From: Terasakiella brassicae
GTDB taxonomy: Bacteria; Pseudomonadota; Alphaproteobacteria; Rhodospirillales; Terasakiellaceae
DNA length: 64,000 nt
Reading direction: 5' to 3'
Assembly: GCF_014641495.1 (NCBI RefSeq)
Contig: NZ_BMHV01000015.1
Location: 1 to 64,000 of the forward strand
Part shown: positions 26,920-34,978 of the stretch, in pieces
Numbering within the stretch: position 1 is the first letter of the stretch
Layout of the letters: each line of letters opens with the position of its first letter
Position numbers and translations under genes: made by a program
The notes under the pieces: generated by a model
Told to the model about the DNA's origin: nothing
The model's database searches: none
Seen by the model: the letters and a program-made list of their open reading frames with translations, nothing else

Positions 26920-27549
26920 ATGACCACAATGATCCCACGCCGAAAATCACGCATCCGTCAACGCAATGAGGACGCTATCCTCAAGGCGGCCGAGATCGTT
27001 TTTGCCCAACGTGGGTTTGGTGCCGCAACAACGGCGGAGATCGCCAAACGGGCAGGCATCCCCAAAGCCAATTTGCACTATTATTTCAACACAAAAGAAG
27101 ATTTATATACGCAAGTTCTGGAAAATATTCTTGGAACATGGCTGACGGCAGCCGATGATTTTAATGAAGATCAGGACCCCAAATCCGCACTTGAAAACTA
27201 CATCCGCACAAAAATCGAACTATCCCGCACCCGCCCGGAAGCATCAAAAATTTTCGCCAAGGAAATTATTAGTGGTGCACCGTTTCTAAAAGATCATTTA
27301 CGCGGTGATATCAACCCGTGGCTGGAAGAAAAAACACGCATTTTCCAAAGCTGGATCGCACAAGGAAAAATGGCACAGGTCAATGTCCCTCACCTGTTCT
27401 TCCTGATTTGGTCCATGACGCAAACTTATGCCGACTTTTCCACACAAATCAGTATTGTTCTCGATAAAGAAAAACTGGAAAAGAAAGATTTTGACACGGC
27501 CTGCGATATGATTCTTTCAATGGTTTTCGCCCTTTGCAATCTTAACTAA
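26920..27549 (+). CDS. TetR-family regulator, RutR-like
   Basis: 209 residues: an N-terminal TetR helix-turn-helix (about 15-65: NEDAILKAAEIVFAQRGFGAATTAEIAKRAG then KANLHYYFNTKEDLY) and a ligand domain resembling RutR (YcdC), including the IFAKEIISGAPFL block. RutR responds to uracil or thymine in enterobacteria and controls pyrimidine and purine catabolism. Whether this protein binds the same ligand is unknown, because no pyrimidine genes are adjacent. It follows the HIT gene. Confidence 0.85.
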   Translation: MTTMIPRRKSRIRQRNEDAILKAAEIVFAQRGFGAATTAEIAKRAGIPKANLHYYFNTKEDLYTQVLENILGTWLTAADDFNEDQDPKSALENYIRTKIELSRTRPEASKIFAKEIISGAPFLKDHLRGDINPWLEEKTRIFQSWIAQGKMAQVNVPHLFFLIWSMTQTYADFSTQISIVLDKEKLEKKDFDTACDMILSMVFALCNLN

Positions 27550-27560
27550 ACTGTCATTTG

Positions 27561-27576
27561 TGTGATCCAGGTCACA
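27561..27576. promoter_or_regulatory. Perfect CRP/FNR-family operator TGTGA-N6-TCACA
   Basis: TGTGATCCAGGTCACA is an exact match to the CRP consensus TGTGA-N6-TCACA. It lies 12 bases behind the TetR stop codon and about 120 bases ahead of the 57-residue protein, in a position to control that gene. The class III cyclase in this window could supply cAMP; a CRP protein itself is not seen here unless the FNR-like protein at 0.9-1.6 kb uses this site. Confidence 0.7.
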
Positions 27577-27695
27577 GCTGTAAAAGATCTCCCGTTATAT
27601 TTATTTTTATGCCTCATCAAAATGGGTGATGGCATGAGAATACGGTCTTTGTAAAACCCCGGCATCGGGATTACTAAAAAGAGCAGGATAAAGAA

Positions 27696-27869
27696 ATGTT
27701 ATCGAAAAAGTGGATGCGATCAGGCGAAGAACCGCGTCTCAAAGATATGCTAAATGATCCGATTGTTGAATTGGTTATGGCCCGCGATAACCTGAATGCC
27801 AATGATGTGTGGCAGGTTGTCAATCAGGCGAAATCCCAAATCAATCAAATTGAATGTAACGCGGCCTAA
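27696..27869 (+). CDS. 57-residue hypothetical protein
   Basis: A short frame, MLSKKWMRSGEEPRL followed by helical KDMLNDPIVELVMARDNL and DVWQVVNQAKSQI segments. It starts at an ATG with AGGA at good spacing, lies behind a perfect CRP-type operator and is followed by a terminator, so it forms a small, independent, probably regulated unit. The protein is soluble and helical, and I recognise only a general resemblance to small alphaproteobacterial proteins of unknown role. It is too short for most gene finders. Confidence 0.7.
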   Translation: MLSKKWMRSGEEPRLKDMLNDPIVELVMARDNLNANDVWQVVNQAKSQINQIECNAA

Positions 27870-27914
27870 TTCTACCCTTTTCTTTTTTTGCGGAGAATTG
27901 TAGATTACCGTCAA

Positions 27915-27941
27915 AAGCGCCCTATGTTGGGGCGCTTATTA
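27915..27941 (+). terminator. Rho-independent terminator
   Basis: AAGCGCCC pairs with GGGCGCTT around a short loop, followed by TATTATTTAT. It separates the 57-residue gene from the parvulin gene. Confidence 0.65.
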
Positions 27942-27967
27942 TTTATCTAGCTATTGGAGATATCATC

Positions 27968-28288
27968 ATGGCTGATCAAGTCGGCGCAGCACACATCCTT
28001 CTCATGTACGCAGGTTCAGCGCGTTCCACCGCGACACGCAGCAAAGAAGAAGCCCTGCAACAGATTAAAGACATGAAAACCGAAATCGACAATGGCGCTG
28101 ATTTTGGTGAACTGGCTCAACAGCATTCAGATTGCCCGTCTGGCGCAAGCGGCGGTGATCTCGGTACATTTGGTCGTGGCCAAATGGTCCCGGAATTTGA
28201 ACAAGCTGCCTTCAGCATGGAAGTCGGCGCAACCAGCGACGTTGTTGAAACTGATTTTGGTTACCATCTGATCCAGCGTACCGCGTAA
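27968..28288 (+). CDS. Parvulin-type peptidyl-prolyl isomerase
   Basis: 106 residues that consist of a rotamase domain alone, with AAHILL at the start, SDCPSGASGGDLGTFGRGQMVPEFE in the middle and FGYHLI near the end, all hallmark parvulin blocks. There is no signal peptide, so it acts in the cytoplasm on Xaa-Pro bonds, like PpiC. Start ATG with GGAG upstream. It stands alone between two terminators. Confidence 0.92.
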   Translation: MADQVGAAHILLMYAGSARSTATRSKEEALQQIKDMKTEIDNGADFGELAQQHSDCPSGASGGDLGTFGRGQMVPEFEQAAFSMEVGATSDVVETDFGYHLIQRTA

Positions 28289-28334
28289 TCGTATCGCCGC
28301 AAAATTCATTTGCGCTTTCGCGTTATTTATTAAA

Positions 28335-28374
28335 AATGTTAGTGTGCCCCCAAAGGTGCACTAACATTTTTTTT
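28335..28374 (+). terminator. Rho-independent terminator
   Basis: GTTAGTGTGC pairs with GTGCACTAAC (one base slips) and is followed by eight T residues. The T run adjoins the GGAG ribosome-binding site of the next gene. Confidence 0.8.
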
Positions 28375-28384
28375 GGAGAAAAAC

Positions 28385-29056
28385 ATGAGCGGCGTTGATC
28401 TGGACCACCCCGAAGCCATTTTCGTAAAACGACTTGATGGCACCGGTTATGGTTTCTTCTATTCAACCCCCGCACAATTTGATAATGCCGCCAATGGCTT
28501 TATCAGACCGATCAAAGCACGCATTCAACAAGAAGCCGCCGAAAAAAATGAAATCCCGGTAAATGCGGACGAGCTTTGCCTCAAAGCCTCTATAAAGGCG
28601 ATGGAACGCGTTTATGCCCCAGATTGGGACGATCAGGCCGGAATTGACGGAACGCGCTGTGTGGCCGCATCCTGCGTTGCGGAAACCAAATGGGAAGACA
28701 CCATTCCCCAGTGTATTGTTATCGAGCAGGTCGGCGATGATATCAGCATACGCGAAGGGTTCGAATTTTTGGAACATCCCGGTTACCCCCTTGGAGTTGT
28801 CATCGGCTCCAAAGGAGACGGTGGCGGCTTATGCCGTTTTTATGACAGCGAGGATGAATTCCGACTGGTCGCCACCAAACCACCCTCTTCCCTTATTTGG
28901 CTACCTCAGCTCATTTATCGCCTTTATGTACGCACCCCGTCCATTATGACAGGGATTCCCACTCCTGATGAGGCTGGCAACGGCGTTGGTGTGGAATGTC
29001 ATGCCTATAACCTGAATCGACAAGGGCAGTTGATCGAAAGACAACGTAAAAAATAA
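28385..29056 (+). CDS. Hypothetical protein, about 223 residues
   Basis: The ATG is preceded by GGAGAAAAAC at proper spacing. The protein is soluble, acidic, mixed alpha/beta, with several Cys (including a CVAASCVAE pair) and no signal peptide or membrane helix. I do not recognise a family. It begins MSGVDLDHPEAIFVKRLDG and has a central VIGSKGDGGGLCRFYDSED segment with a Gly-rich turn. It starts directly behind a terminator and is followed by the tRNA-Glu terminator, so it is probably its own transcription unit. Confidence 0.7.
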   Translation: MSGVDLDHPEAIFVKRLDGTGYGFFYSTPAQFDNAANGFIRPIKARIQQEAAEKNEIPVNADELCLKASIKAMERVYAPDWDDQAGIDGTRCVAASCVAETKWEDTIPQCIVIEQVGDDISIREGFEFLEHPGYPLGVVIGSKGDGGGLCRFYDSEDEFRLVATKPPSSLIWLPQLIYRLYVRTPSIMTGIPTPDEAGNGVGVECHAYNLNRQGQLIERQRKK

Positions 29057-29128
29057 ACCGTTTTGATTCCCCTTCTATCAGGAGGAAGCCCCGAATCTTT
29101 ACCTCTACAAAACAAAAAAATCGACAAC

Positions 29129-29161
29129 AAAAAAGCGCCGCCAAAACTGGCAGCGCTTTTT
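29129..29161. terminator. Terminator behind tRNA-Glu genes (bidirectional)
   Basis: AAAAAAGCGC...GCGCTTTTT forms a stem with an inner CCA/TGG pair and A/T runs on both sides. It would end the tRNA transcript on the minus strand and also the convergent hypothetical gene. Confidence 0.75.
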
Positions 29162-29164
29162 GAA

Positions 29165-29240
29165 TGGCGACCCCTACGGGACTCGAACCCGTGTTGCCGC
29201 CGTGAAAGGGCGGTGTCCTAGGCCACTAGACGAAGGGGTC
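29165..29240 (-). tRNA. tRNA-Glu (UUC)
   Basis: A complete 76-base cloverleaf on the minus strand: acceptor GACCCCT/AGGGGTC with encoded CCA, anticodon stem CCGCC/GGCGG with loop CTTTCAC giving anticodon UUC, and T-loop GTTCGAGTC. It is the second of two identical copies. Confidence 0.95.
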
Positions 29241-29264
29241 ATATTCATTTTTTTACCAACGGGA

Positions 29265-29340
29265 TGGCGACCCCTACGGGACTCGAACCCGTGTTGCCGC
29301 CGTGAAAGGGCGGTGTCCTAGGCCACTAGACGAAGGGGTC
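29265..29340 (-). tRNA. tRNA-Glu (UUC), duplicate copy
   Basis: Identical to the neighbouring copy over the full 76 bases and exactly 100 bases away, with 24 bases between the genes. The pair is probably transcribed together from the promoter upstream of this copy. Confidence 0.95.
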
Positions 29341-29359
29341 ATCGCCGTTGGTGAGGCGG

Positions 29360-29388
29360 GTTATAGACGATGCTTTCCGACCCCGCAA
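29360..29388 (-). promoter_or_regulatory. Probable promoter of the tRNA-Glu pair
   Basis: On the minus strand TTGCGG and TATAAC are separated by 17 bases and lie about 20 bases ahead of the first tRNA. A GC-rich stretch (CCCGCC) follows the -10 box, as in stringently controlled stable-RNA promoters. Confidence 0.6.
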
Positions 29389-29497
29389 GACAAAAATTGC
29401 ATTTTTGTCATTTTTTTTCTAAGCGAATGATTTAAAAGAGCTTTTCATCAAGAAAACTGCGCTTTTAAAGAGAAACAGTCCGATTAAAATTTTGCAT

Positions 29498-29534
29498 AAA
29501 AAAAAGCAGCGTACCCGTATCAGGCATACGCTGC
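29498..29534 (-). terminator. recJ terminator
   Basis: GCAGCGTATGCC and GGGTACGCTGC pair (one mismatch region) across the recJ stop codon, followed on the minus strand by eight T residues. Confidence 0.75.
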
Positions 29535-31283
29535 ATCATCAATGAGCAACTGAACCGAGGTTCCCCCGCCCCAAGTATCCAGTTTCAATCGTCCCGCGAT
29601 ATGAAACTTTTTACCGCCATGATTTAACAACGCCTGCCCGAGATCCGTATCCAAGGCCCGAAAGGCTATGGCCTTCAAACGAACCCCATATTGATCGATT
29701 AAAAAACAACGTACATGATCTTTACCGACCACATCAGCGCGTTGCAAAGACATATGGTTTAAAATAAACCGTGGCTGGGGGTTTCCAGCCCCAAAGGGAC
29801 CAACTTGCTCCAGTTCCTCGACCAAAGCCGGTGTGGCTGCGCTGGCTGCAATGACACCATCACATTTATAGGTCGGTCGAATATCCTGTTCCTCAATCTG
29901 CTGAGAAAGACGTTCATTAAGAAATGCGTTAAAATCATCCAGTTTCTCACGATGAACGCTAAAGCCAGCTGCCATTGCATGACCACCGCCTTTTAACAGC
30001 AAGCCAGATTGACGGGCCGCAATAATCGTTGTTCCAAGATCCACCCCCGTCACAGATCGGCCCGATCCATGCCCGATATCATTTTCATCAAAACTGATCA
30101 CACAGGATGGCAGGCTGTAGCGTTCCTTCAGACGTGACGCAACAATTCCAATCACACCGGGATGCCAGCCCTGCCCGATGGCTAAAACAACACCACGATG
30201 TTCCTGCCCATCAACCTGCTGAATTGCGTCATCCAAGACAGTCTGTTCAATTTCCTTGCGGTCTTTATTGTAACCATCTAGTTGCGCCGCAATTTCAGAC
30301 GCCATACGGGCATTATCTGTCGAAAGCAAGGTCGCCCCCAGATAGGATTCACCGACACGCCCCCCCGCATTCACGCGTGGTCCCAGCACAAAACCGGCAT
30401 GATAGGCTTCTGGTGTTTCATTGATACCTGCAACATCGACCAATGCTGCCAACCCAGGATTGCCACGCCGCGCCATGACCTTTAACCCTTGTATCACAAA
30501 AGCTCTGTTCAAACCGACAAGGGGCACCACATCACATACGGTCCCCAAGGCAACCAGATCCAGCAATTGACGTAAATCCGGTTCTTTCCGCCCATCAACA
30601 AACCAGCCCGAATCACGTAAAGCGCGGTTGATCCCAATGGCAAAAATAAACGTCACCCCCACAGCCGCCAATTGGCTGTAGCGGCCATCTTCATCAAGAC
30701 GTTTTGGGTTAATCACCGACACACAATCGGGTAATTTCACCTCGGCCTCGTGATGGTCGACAACGACGACATTTAAACCGATTTCGCGCGCATGGGATAA
30801 GGGTTCAAATGCCGTTGTGCCACAATCCACTGTAACCACGGTTGTGACACCCTGTTCCTTTAACGCATCCATCGCGGGCGCATTCGGACCATAACCTTCT
30901 TCAAGCCGATCCGGGATATAGATGGTCGATTTGGCGCCAACGGCATTTAAGAAACGGCGAAACAATGCGGACGAGGTCGCACCATCTACATCGTAATCCC
31001 CAAAAATGGCAATCAGTTCATCATTCTGAATGGCCTGACACAAACAATCCACGGCCTCTGCCATGCCTTTAAAGCGGTTTGGATCAGGCAAAAGGTCCCG
31101 TAATGTCGGCGTTAAAAAAGTTTGCGCATCGTCCAGCGCCACATCCCGCGCTGCCATGACACGCCCCGTCAAGGCCGACACGTTCAGCCGTTGCGACAAG
31201 GTCATTGCCAAACGTTCATCAAAGGATCGATCCTGCCAGCTTTTGCCGGAAATGGATGAATCGATATCAAGCAGGTAGGACAC
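29520..31283 (-). CDS. recJ: Single-stranded-DNA exonuclease RecJ
   Basis: About 587 residues. RecJ degrades single-stranded DNA 5' to 3' in recombination and repair. The DHH-family motifs are IFGDYDVDGATS, VTVDCGTTAF and VVDHHEAE, followed by the DHHA1 segment LKGGGHAMAAGFS and a C-terminal OB domain. I take the GTG start just behind glpX; an upstream ATG would add 16 residues but overlap glpX. It is the last gene of the alaC-hom-glpX-recJ set, in the order common in alphaproteobacteria. Confidence 0.93.
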   Translation of the reverse strand: MSYLLDIDSSISGKSWQDRSFDERLAMTLSQRLNVSALTGRVMAARDVALDDAQTFLTPTLRDLLPDPNRFKGMAEAVDCLCQAIQNDELIAIFGDYDVDGATSSALFRRFLNAVGAKSTIYIPDRLEEGYGPNAPAMDALKEQGVTTVVTVDCGTTAFEPLSHAREIGLNVVVVDHHEAEVKLPDCVSVINPKRLDEDGRYSQLAAVGVTFIFAIGINRALRDSGWFVDGRKEPDLRQLLDLVALGTVCDVVPLVGLNRAFVIQGLKVMARRGNPGLAALVDVAGINETPEAYHAGFVLGPRVNAGGRVGESYLGATLLSTDNARMASEIAAQLDGYNKDRKEIEQTVLDDAIQQVDGQEHRGVVLAIGQGWHPGVIGIVASRLKERYSLPSCVISFDENDIGHGSGRSVTGVDLGTTIIAARQSGLLLKGGGHAMAAGFSVHREKLDDFNAFLNERLSQQIEEQDIRPTYKCDGVIAASAATPALVEELEQVGPFGAGNPQPRFILNHMSLQRADVVGKDHVRCFLIDQYGVRLKAIAFRALDTDLGQALLNHGGKKFHIAGRLKLDTWGGGTSVQLLIDDAAYA

Positions 31284-31296
31284 TATTGGTACGCGC

Positions 31297-32277
31297 CTAT
31301 TCTTCCAACACGCCAAGACGGGCAAGATCATGGTGCGCTTCGATAAAACGGATCGTACCACTGCGCGAATTCATAACCAGCGAATGAGTTTGCGCACTAT
31401 TGCCAGAACGTTGAACACCACGCAACAATGCCCCGTCCGTCACCCCGGTTGCCGCAAACATCACCTGTCCCTGAACCAGATCATTCAGCGCATATTTACG
31501 TTCCAGATCTTCGACACCACTTTCAAAAGCAATACGGCGTTCATCCTGATTTCTGAACACCAGTCGCCCTTGAAACTGACCACCGATACATTTTAACGCA
31601 ACAGCCCCCAGCACGCCTTCCAACGCACCGCCAATACCGATATAAACATCAATCCCGCTGTAGGGTTGGCTGGTGGCTATGACCGCAGAGACATCCCCGT
31701 CCGGGATCAGCTTAATGCGCGCACCGGTTTCACGAATACTTTCAATAATCCCGACATGGCGTGGGCGTTCCAGGACGCAAACCACAAGGTCGGACACATC
31801 GCAACCTTTTGCATCCGCGATTGCCCGTAAATTTTCTTCCGGTGTGGAATCCAGATCAATAATATTACGGGGCAAGCCACCGCCAACAGCAATTTTATTC
31901 ATATAGACCGGCGGTGCTTGAAAAAGCTTGCCGCGTTCCGTCATGGCAACAATAGAAAGGGCATTTGGCCCGCCTTTTGCCGCAGACGTTATACATTCCA
32001 GCGGCTCAAGGGCAAAATCAATTTTCGGGCCTTCACCAAGGCCCACTTTTTCCCCGGTATAGAGAATGGGATTATGGTCTTTATCCCCTTCCCCAATCAC
32101 GACACGGCCATCCAGTGACATGGCATTCAAGGCATCGCGCAAGGCCTCGGCGGCTGTGCGATCAGCAAGTTCTTCATCACCGCGCCCCATCAAAGAGGAA
32201 GACGCTATCGCAGCCGCTTCCGTTGCGCGCACTGCTTCAAGCGCCAAATTTCGGTTGATACCTGCCAATTGTGACAT
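31297..32277 (-). CDS. glpX: GlpX-type class II fructose-1,6-bisphosphatase, altered metal motif
   Basis: 326 residues with the GlpX fold: MGRGDEELADRTA, VVIGEGDKD, then VYMNKIAVGGG and a YIGIGGALEGVLGAVALKC block. It would convert fructose-1,6-bisphosphate to fructose-6-phosphate. The family's central DPxEGT motif reads EPLECIT here (Asp to Glu, Gly to Cys, Thr to Ile). Because this motif holds metal and phosphate in the lithium-sensitive phosphatase superfamily, activity may be changed or lost. The rest of the protein is well conserved and under no visible decay. It lies between hom and recJ. Confidence 0.85.
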   Translation of the reverse strand: MSQLAGINRNLALEAVRATEAAAIASSSLMGRGDEELADRTAAEALRDALNAMSLDGRVVIGEGDKDHNPILYTGEKVGLGEGPKIDFALEPLECITSAAKGGPNALSIVAMTERGKLFQAPPVYMNKIAVGGGLPRNIIDLDSTPEENLRAIADAKGCDVSDLVVCVLERPRHVGIIESIRETGARIKLIPDGDVSAVIATSQPYSGIDVYIGIGGALEGVLGAVALKCIGGQFQGRLVFRNQDERRIAFESGVEDLERKYALNDLVQGQVMFAATGVTDGALLRGVQRSGNSAQTHSLVMNSRSGTIRFIEAHHDLARLGVLEE

Positions 32278-32309
32278 CAGCCAATCACTCCATTTTATAT
32301 TTTGCCCGC

Positions 32310-33602
32310 CTAGAAATCTTCAATACGGATCATACGGGGCGTTTCAACGACACTGTCCAAGGCGGCAATCCCGTTCAATGCATTCAGCATGGACTGTTCA
32401 CTGGTTTCATGCAAGGTCAAAACCAACGGCACAGGCTCCCCCGGTGCGCGATTACGCTGAACGATTGTTTCCATCGACACATTGTTCGCTTTCAACACGC
32501 CCGCGACATCGGCAAACACACCCGGTTCATCAACCACCATCAAACGCACATAGTAAGACCCATTGTGTCCTGTCAACGGTGCTGATTTTAGTTTTTCCAG
32601 TTTATCTGCTGCTACAGAAAAAGTCGGAACCTTTACGCCGCGCGCAACATCGACCAAATCACCGACAACGGCTGACGCAGTTGGGCCTTCACCGGCACCA
32701 CGACCTTGCAGGACAACCTGATCGACAAAGTTTCCTTCAACGACAACAGCATTGAAAACACCTTCCACTTGCGAAATTGGCGCCTTTTTAGACACCATAC
32801 AAGGATGAACACGCTGTTCTACCGACCCATTTTGACGCGAGGCAATCCCCAACAATTTAATGCGGTAACCCAATTCTTCGGCAAATTCGATATCAACGGG
32901 CGATACGTGGCGGATACCTTCGGTTTGCACACCGTCAAAATCCACCTCGCAACCAAAGGCAACGCTGGTCAAAATCGCAAGTTTATGTGCCGCATCAATG
33001 CCATCCACGTCAAATGTCGGATCGGCTTCGGCATAGCCAAGGTCTTGGGCTTCAGACAAGATTACATCAAAATCGCGCCCGGTTTCGCGCATATTGGTCA
33101 GCATGTAGTTACAGGTCCCATTCAGGATACCGTAAACGCGTTCAACGCCATTGCCAGCCAACCCTTCACGCAAGGCTTTGATAATAGGAATCCCGCCTGC
33201 CACAGCCGCCTCATACATAATCGAGACACCTTTGGCCTCTGCTGTTTTGGCCAGTTCGGTTCCGTGATGGGCAATCAAGGCTTTGTTGGCTGTTACGACA
33301 TGCTTGCCGTTTTCAAGTGCTTTTTCACACAATGCTTTTGCAATGCCGTCTGATCCACCGATCAATTCGACAACAACATCGACCTCGTCATCAAGGGCCA
33401 TATCAACCGGATTGTCATACCATGTAAACGGGGCCAGAGACACGCCGCGATCGCGATGACGATCACGAGCACTCACCGCGCAGACTTCGATCGCGCGACC
33501 AGAACGGGCCGTGATGATATCTTTATTATCACTCAATACTTTAATAACGCCCGCGCCGACAGTTCCCAATCCGGCGATGGCAATTTTCAATGGTTTATTC
33601 AT
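32310..33602 (-). CDS. hom: Homoserine dehydrogenase
   Basis: 430 residues: an NAD(P)-binding Rossmann domain (IAGLGTVGAGV at the start), the catalytic domain with YAEADPTFDVDGIDAAHKLAI, and a C-terminal ACT domain (about 350-430) for feedback control. It reduces aspartate semialdehyde to homoserine for threonine and methionine synthesis. It lies between alaC and glpX in the conserved alphaproteobacterial order, with a 32-base gap to glpX. Confidence 0.95.
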   Translation of the reverse strand: MNKPLKIAIAGLGTVGAGVIKVLSDNKDIITARSGRAIEVCAVSARDRHRDRGVSLAPFTWYDNPVDMALDDEVDVVVELIGGSDGIAKALCEKALENGKHVVTANKALIAHHGTELAKTAEAKGVSIMYEAAVAGGIPIIKALREGLAGNGVERVYGILNGTCNYMLTNMRETGRDFDVILSEAQDLGYAEADPTFDVDGIDAAHKLAILTSVAFGCEVDFDGVQTEGIRHVSPVDIEFAEELGYRIKLLGIASRQNGSVEQRVHPCMVSKKAPISQVEGVFNAVVVEGNFVDQVVLQGRGAGEGPTASAVVGDLVDVARGVKVPTFSVAADKLEKLKSAPLTGHNGSYYVRLMVVDEPGVFADVAGVLKANNVSMETIVQRNRAPGEPVPLVLTLHETSEQSMLNALNGIAALDSVVETPRMIRIEDF

Positions 33603-33647
33603 GGTTCACTTAATCTGAAGACAAAAGAAAACAAAAATCGAAAAAAT

Positions 33648-34844
33648 TTACAGAGCTTCGCCCGTATTATGCGTTCGCATAAAGGTTTTGATATTACGTA
33701 CGGCTTGGCGAATACGATGAACGTTTTCGACCAGTCCAATTCTGACATAACCTTCGCCATGCTCACCAAATCCAACACCCGGTGCAACCGCCACTTGCGC
33801 TTCTTTCAATAACAGTTTTGAAAATTCCAGAGAGCCCAAATGTGCGAATTTTTCAGGGATCGGCGCCCATGCAAACATTGTTGCAGGCGGGCTGGGAACA
33901 TCCCATCCCGCCGCAGCCAAACCTTCGATCAAGACATCGCGACGTTTTCTATAAATATCCCGGATTTCATCCACACAATCCTGCGGACCATTCAAGGCAG
34001 CGGCAGCGGCGACCTGAACAGGCGTAAAAGCACCGTAATCAAGATAGGATTTAATCCGTGTCAACGCGCTGATCAGTTCTTTATTACCTGTTGCAAAACC
34101 GATACGCCAACCTGCCATCGAATAGGTTTTCGACATTGATGTAAATTCAACAGCCACATCCCAAGCGTTTTTAACTTGCAGAATGCTCGGCGGCGGATTG
34201 TCATCAAAATAGATTTCTGAATATGCCAAGTCCGACAATATCCAGATATTCTGAGAACGGCAAAAATCAACAATCTCTTCATAGAAAGCCAAGTCACAAA
34301 CACAGGCTGTCGGATTGCTTGGAAAGTTCAAAACAACTGCAGACGGCTTAGGTAAGCTATGCTGAACAGCACGCTTTAACGCCTCAATCATCTCTTCACC
34401 CGGATAAGCCGGAATATTACGAATAGATGCACCCGCAATCATAAAACCAAAATGGTGAATGGGATAAGACGGGTTTGGCACCAAAATCACGTCACCCGGT
34501 GTGGTAATCGCAGACGCCAAGTTCGCCAGACCTTCTTTCGATCCGAGCGTCACAACGGTTTCTGTTTCCGGGTCCACGCTCACACCAAATCGACGTTCAT
34601 AATATTCTGCATGAGCTTTGCGTAAGCCTTTAATACCACGAGAAACCGAATAGCCGTGTGTCTTAGGATTACGAACCGTTTCAACCAATTTCTCAACAAT
34701 ATGCGGCGGTGTTGGTGTATCCGGGTTCCCCATACCGAAATCAATGATGTCTTCCCCCGCCGCTCGCGCCGCCGCCTTCATTGCATTCACTTCAGCAAAG
34801 ACGTAGGGGGGCAAACGTTTGATACGGTGAAAATCTTGTACCAT
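33648..34844 (-). CDS. alaC: Class I aminotransferase, AlaC-like
   Basis: 398 residues, fold-type I PLP enzyme. The Schiff-base lysine is in SMSKTYSMAGWRIGF, with NPSYPIH and LNFPSNPT for cofactor and substrate. Close relatives are glutamate-pyruvate (alanine) aminotransferases; automated pipelines sometimes call them LL-diaminopimelate aminotransferase. The position ahead of hom is the typical one for this enzyme in alphaproteobacteria. Confidence 0.88.
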   Translation of the reverse strand: MVQDFHRIKRLPPYVFAEVNAMKAAARAAGEDIIDFGMGNPDTPTPPHIVEKLVETVRNPKTHGYSVSRGIKGLRKAHAEYYERRFGVSVDPETETVVTLGSKEGLANLASAITTPGDVILVPNPSYPIHHFGFMIAGASIRNIPAYPGEEMIEALKRAVQHSLPKPSAVVLNFPSNPTACVCDLAFYEEIVDFCRSQNIWILSDLAYSEIYFDDNPPPSILQVKNAWDVAVEFTSMSKTYSMAGWRIGFATGNKELISALTRIKSYLDYGAFTPVQVAAAAALNGPQDCVDEIRDIYRKRRDVLIEGLAAAGWDVPSPPATMFAWAPIPEKFAHLGSLEFSKLLLKEAQVAVAPGVGFGEHGEGYVRIGLVENVHRIRQAVRNIKTFMRTHNTGEAL

Positions 34845-34882
34845 GACCTCAGGAGACCTTCTTCATAGGGTTAAAATAAAAT

Positions 34883-34943
34883 AGGCTTTCCGCCAAAATA
34901 GCAGACATGTGTTAGACCACATGAACGCCAAAACGGAAAGCCT
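34883..34943 (-). terminator. Probable terminator of the OmpA-type gene
   Basis: AGGCTTTCCG pairs with CGGAAAGCCT around a loop of about 40 bases; on the minus strand it is followed by ATTTTATTTT. The loop holds two near-identical copies of CGCCAAAA in opposite halves. It sits between the OmpA-type gene and alaC, so it may instead act as a leader structure of alaC. Confidence 0.55.
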
Positions 34944-34978
34944 AAAATTGGGCTTGCAGACGATTTTCTTATAAAAAA

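Noticed and set aside
32066-32755. 229-codon frame on the plus strand
   Set aside because: Lies antisense to hom and glpX; composition is that of a shadow frame (many Arg, Pro, His).
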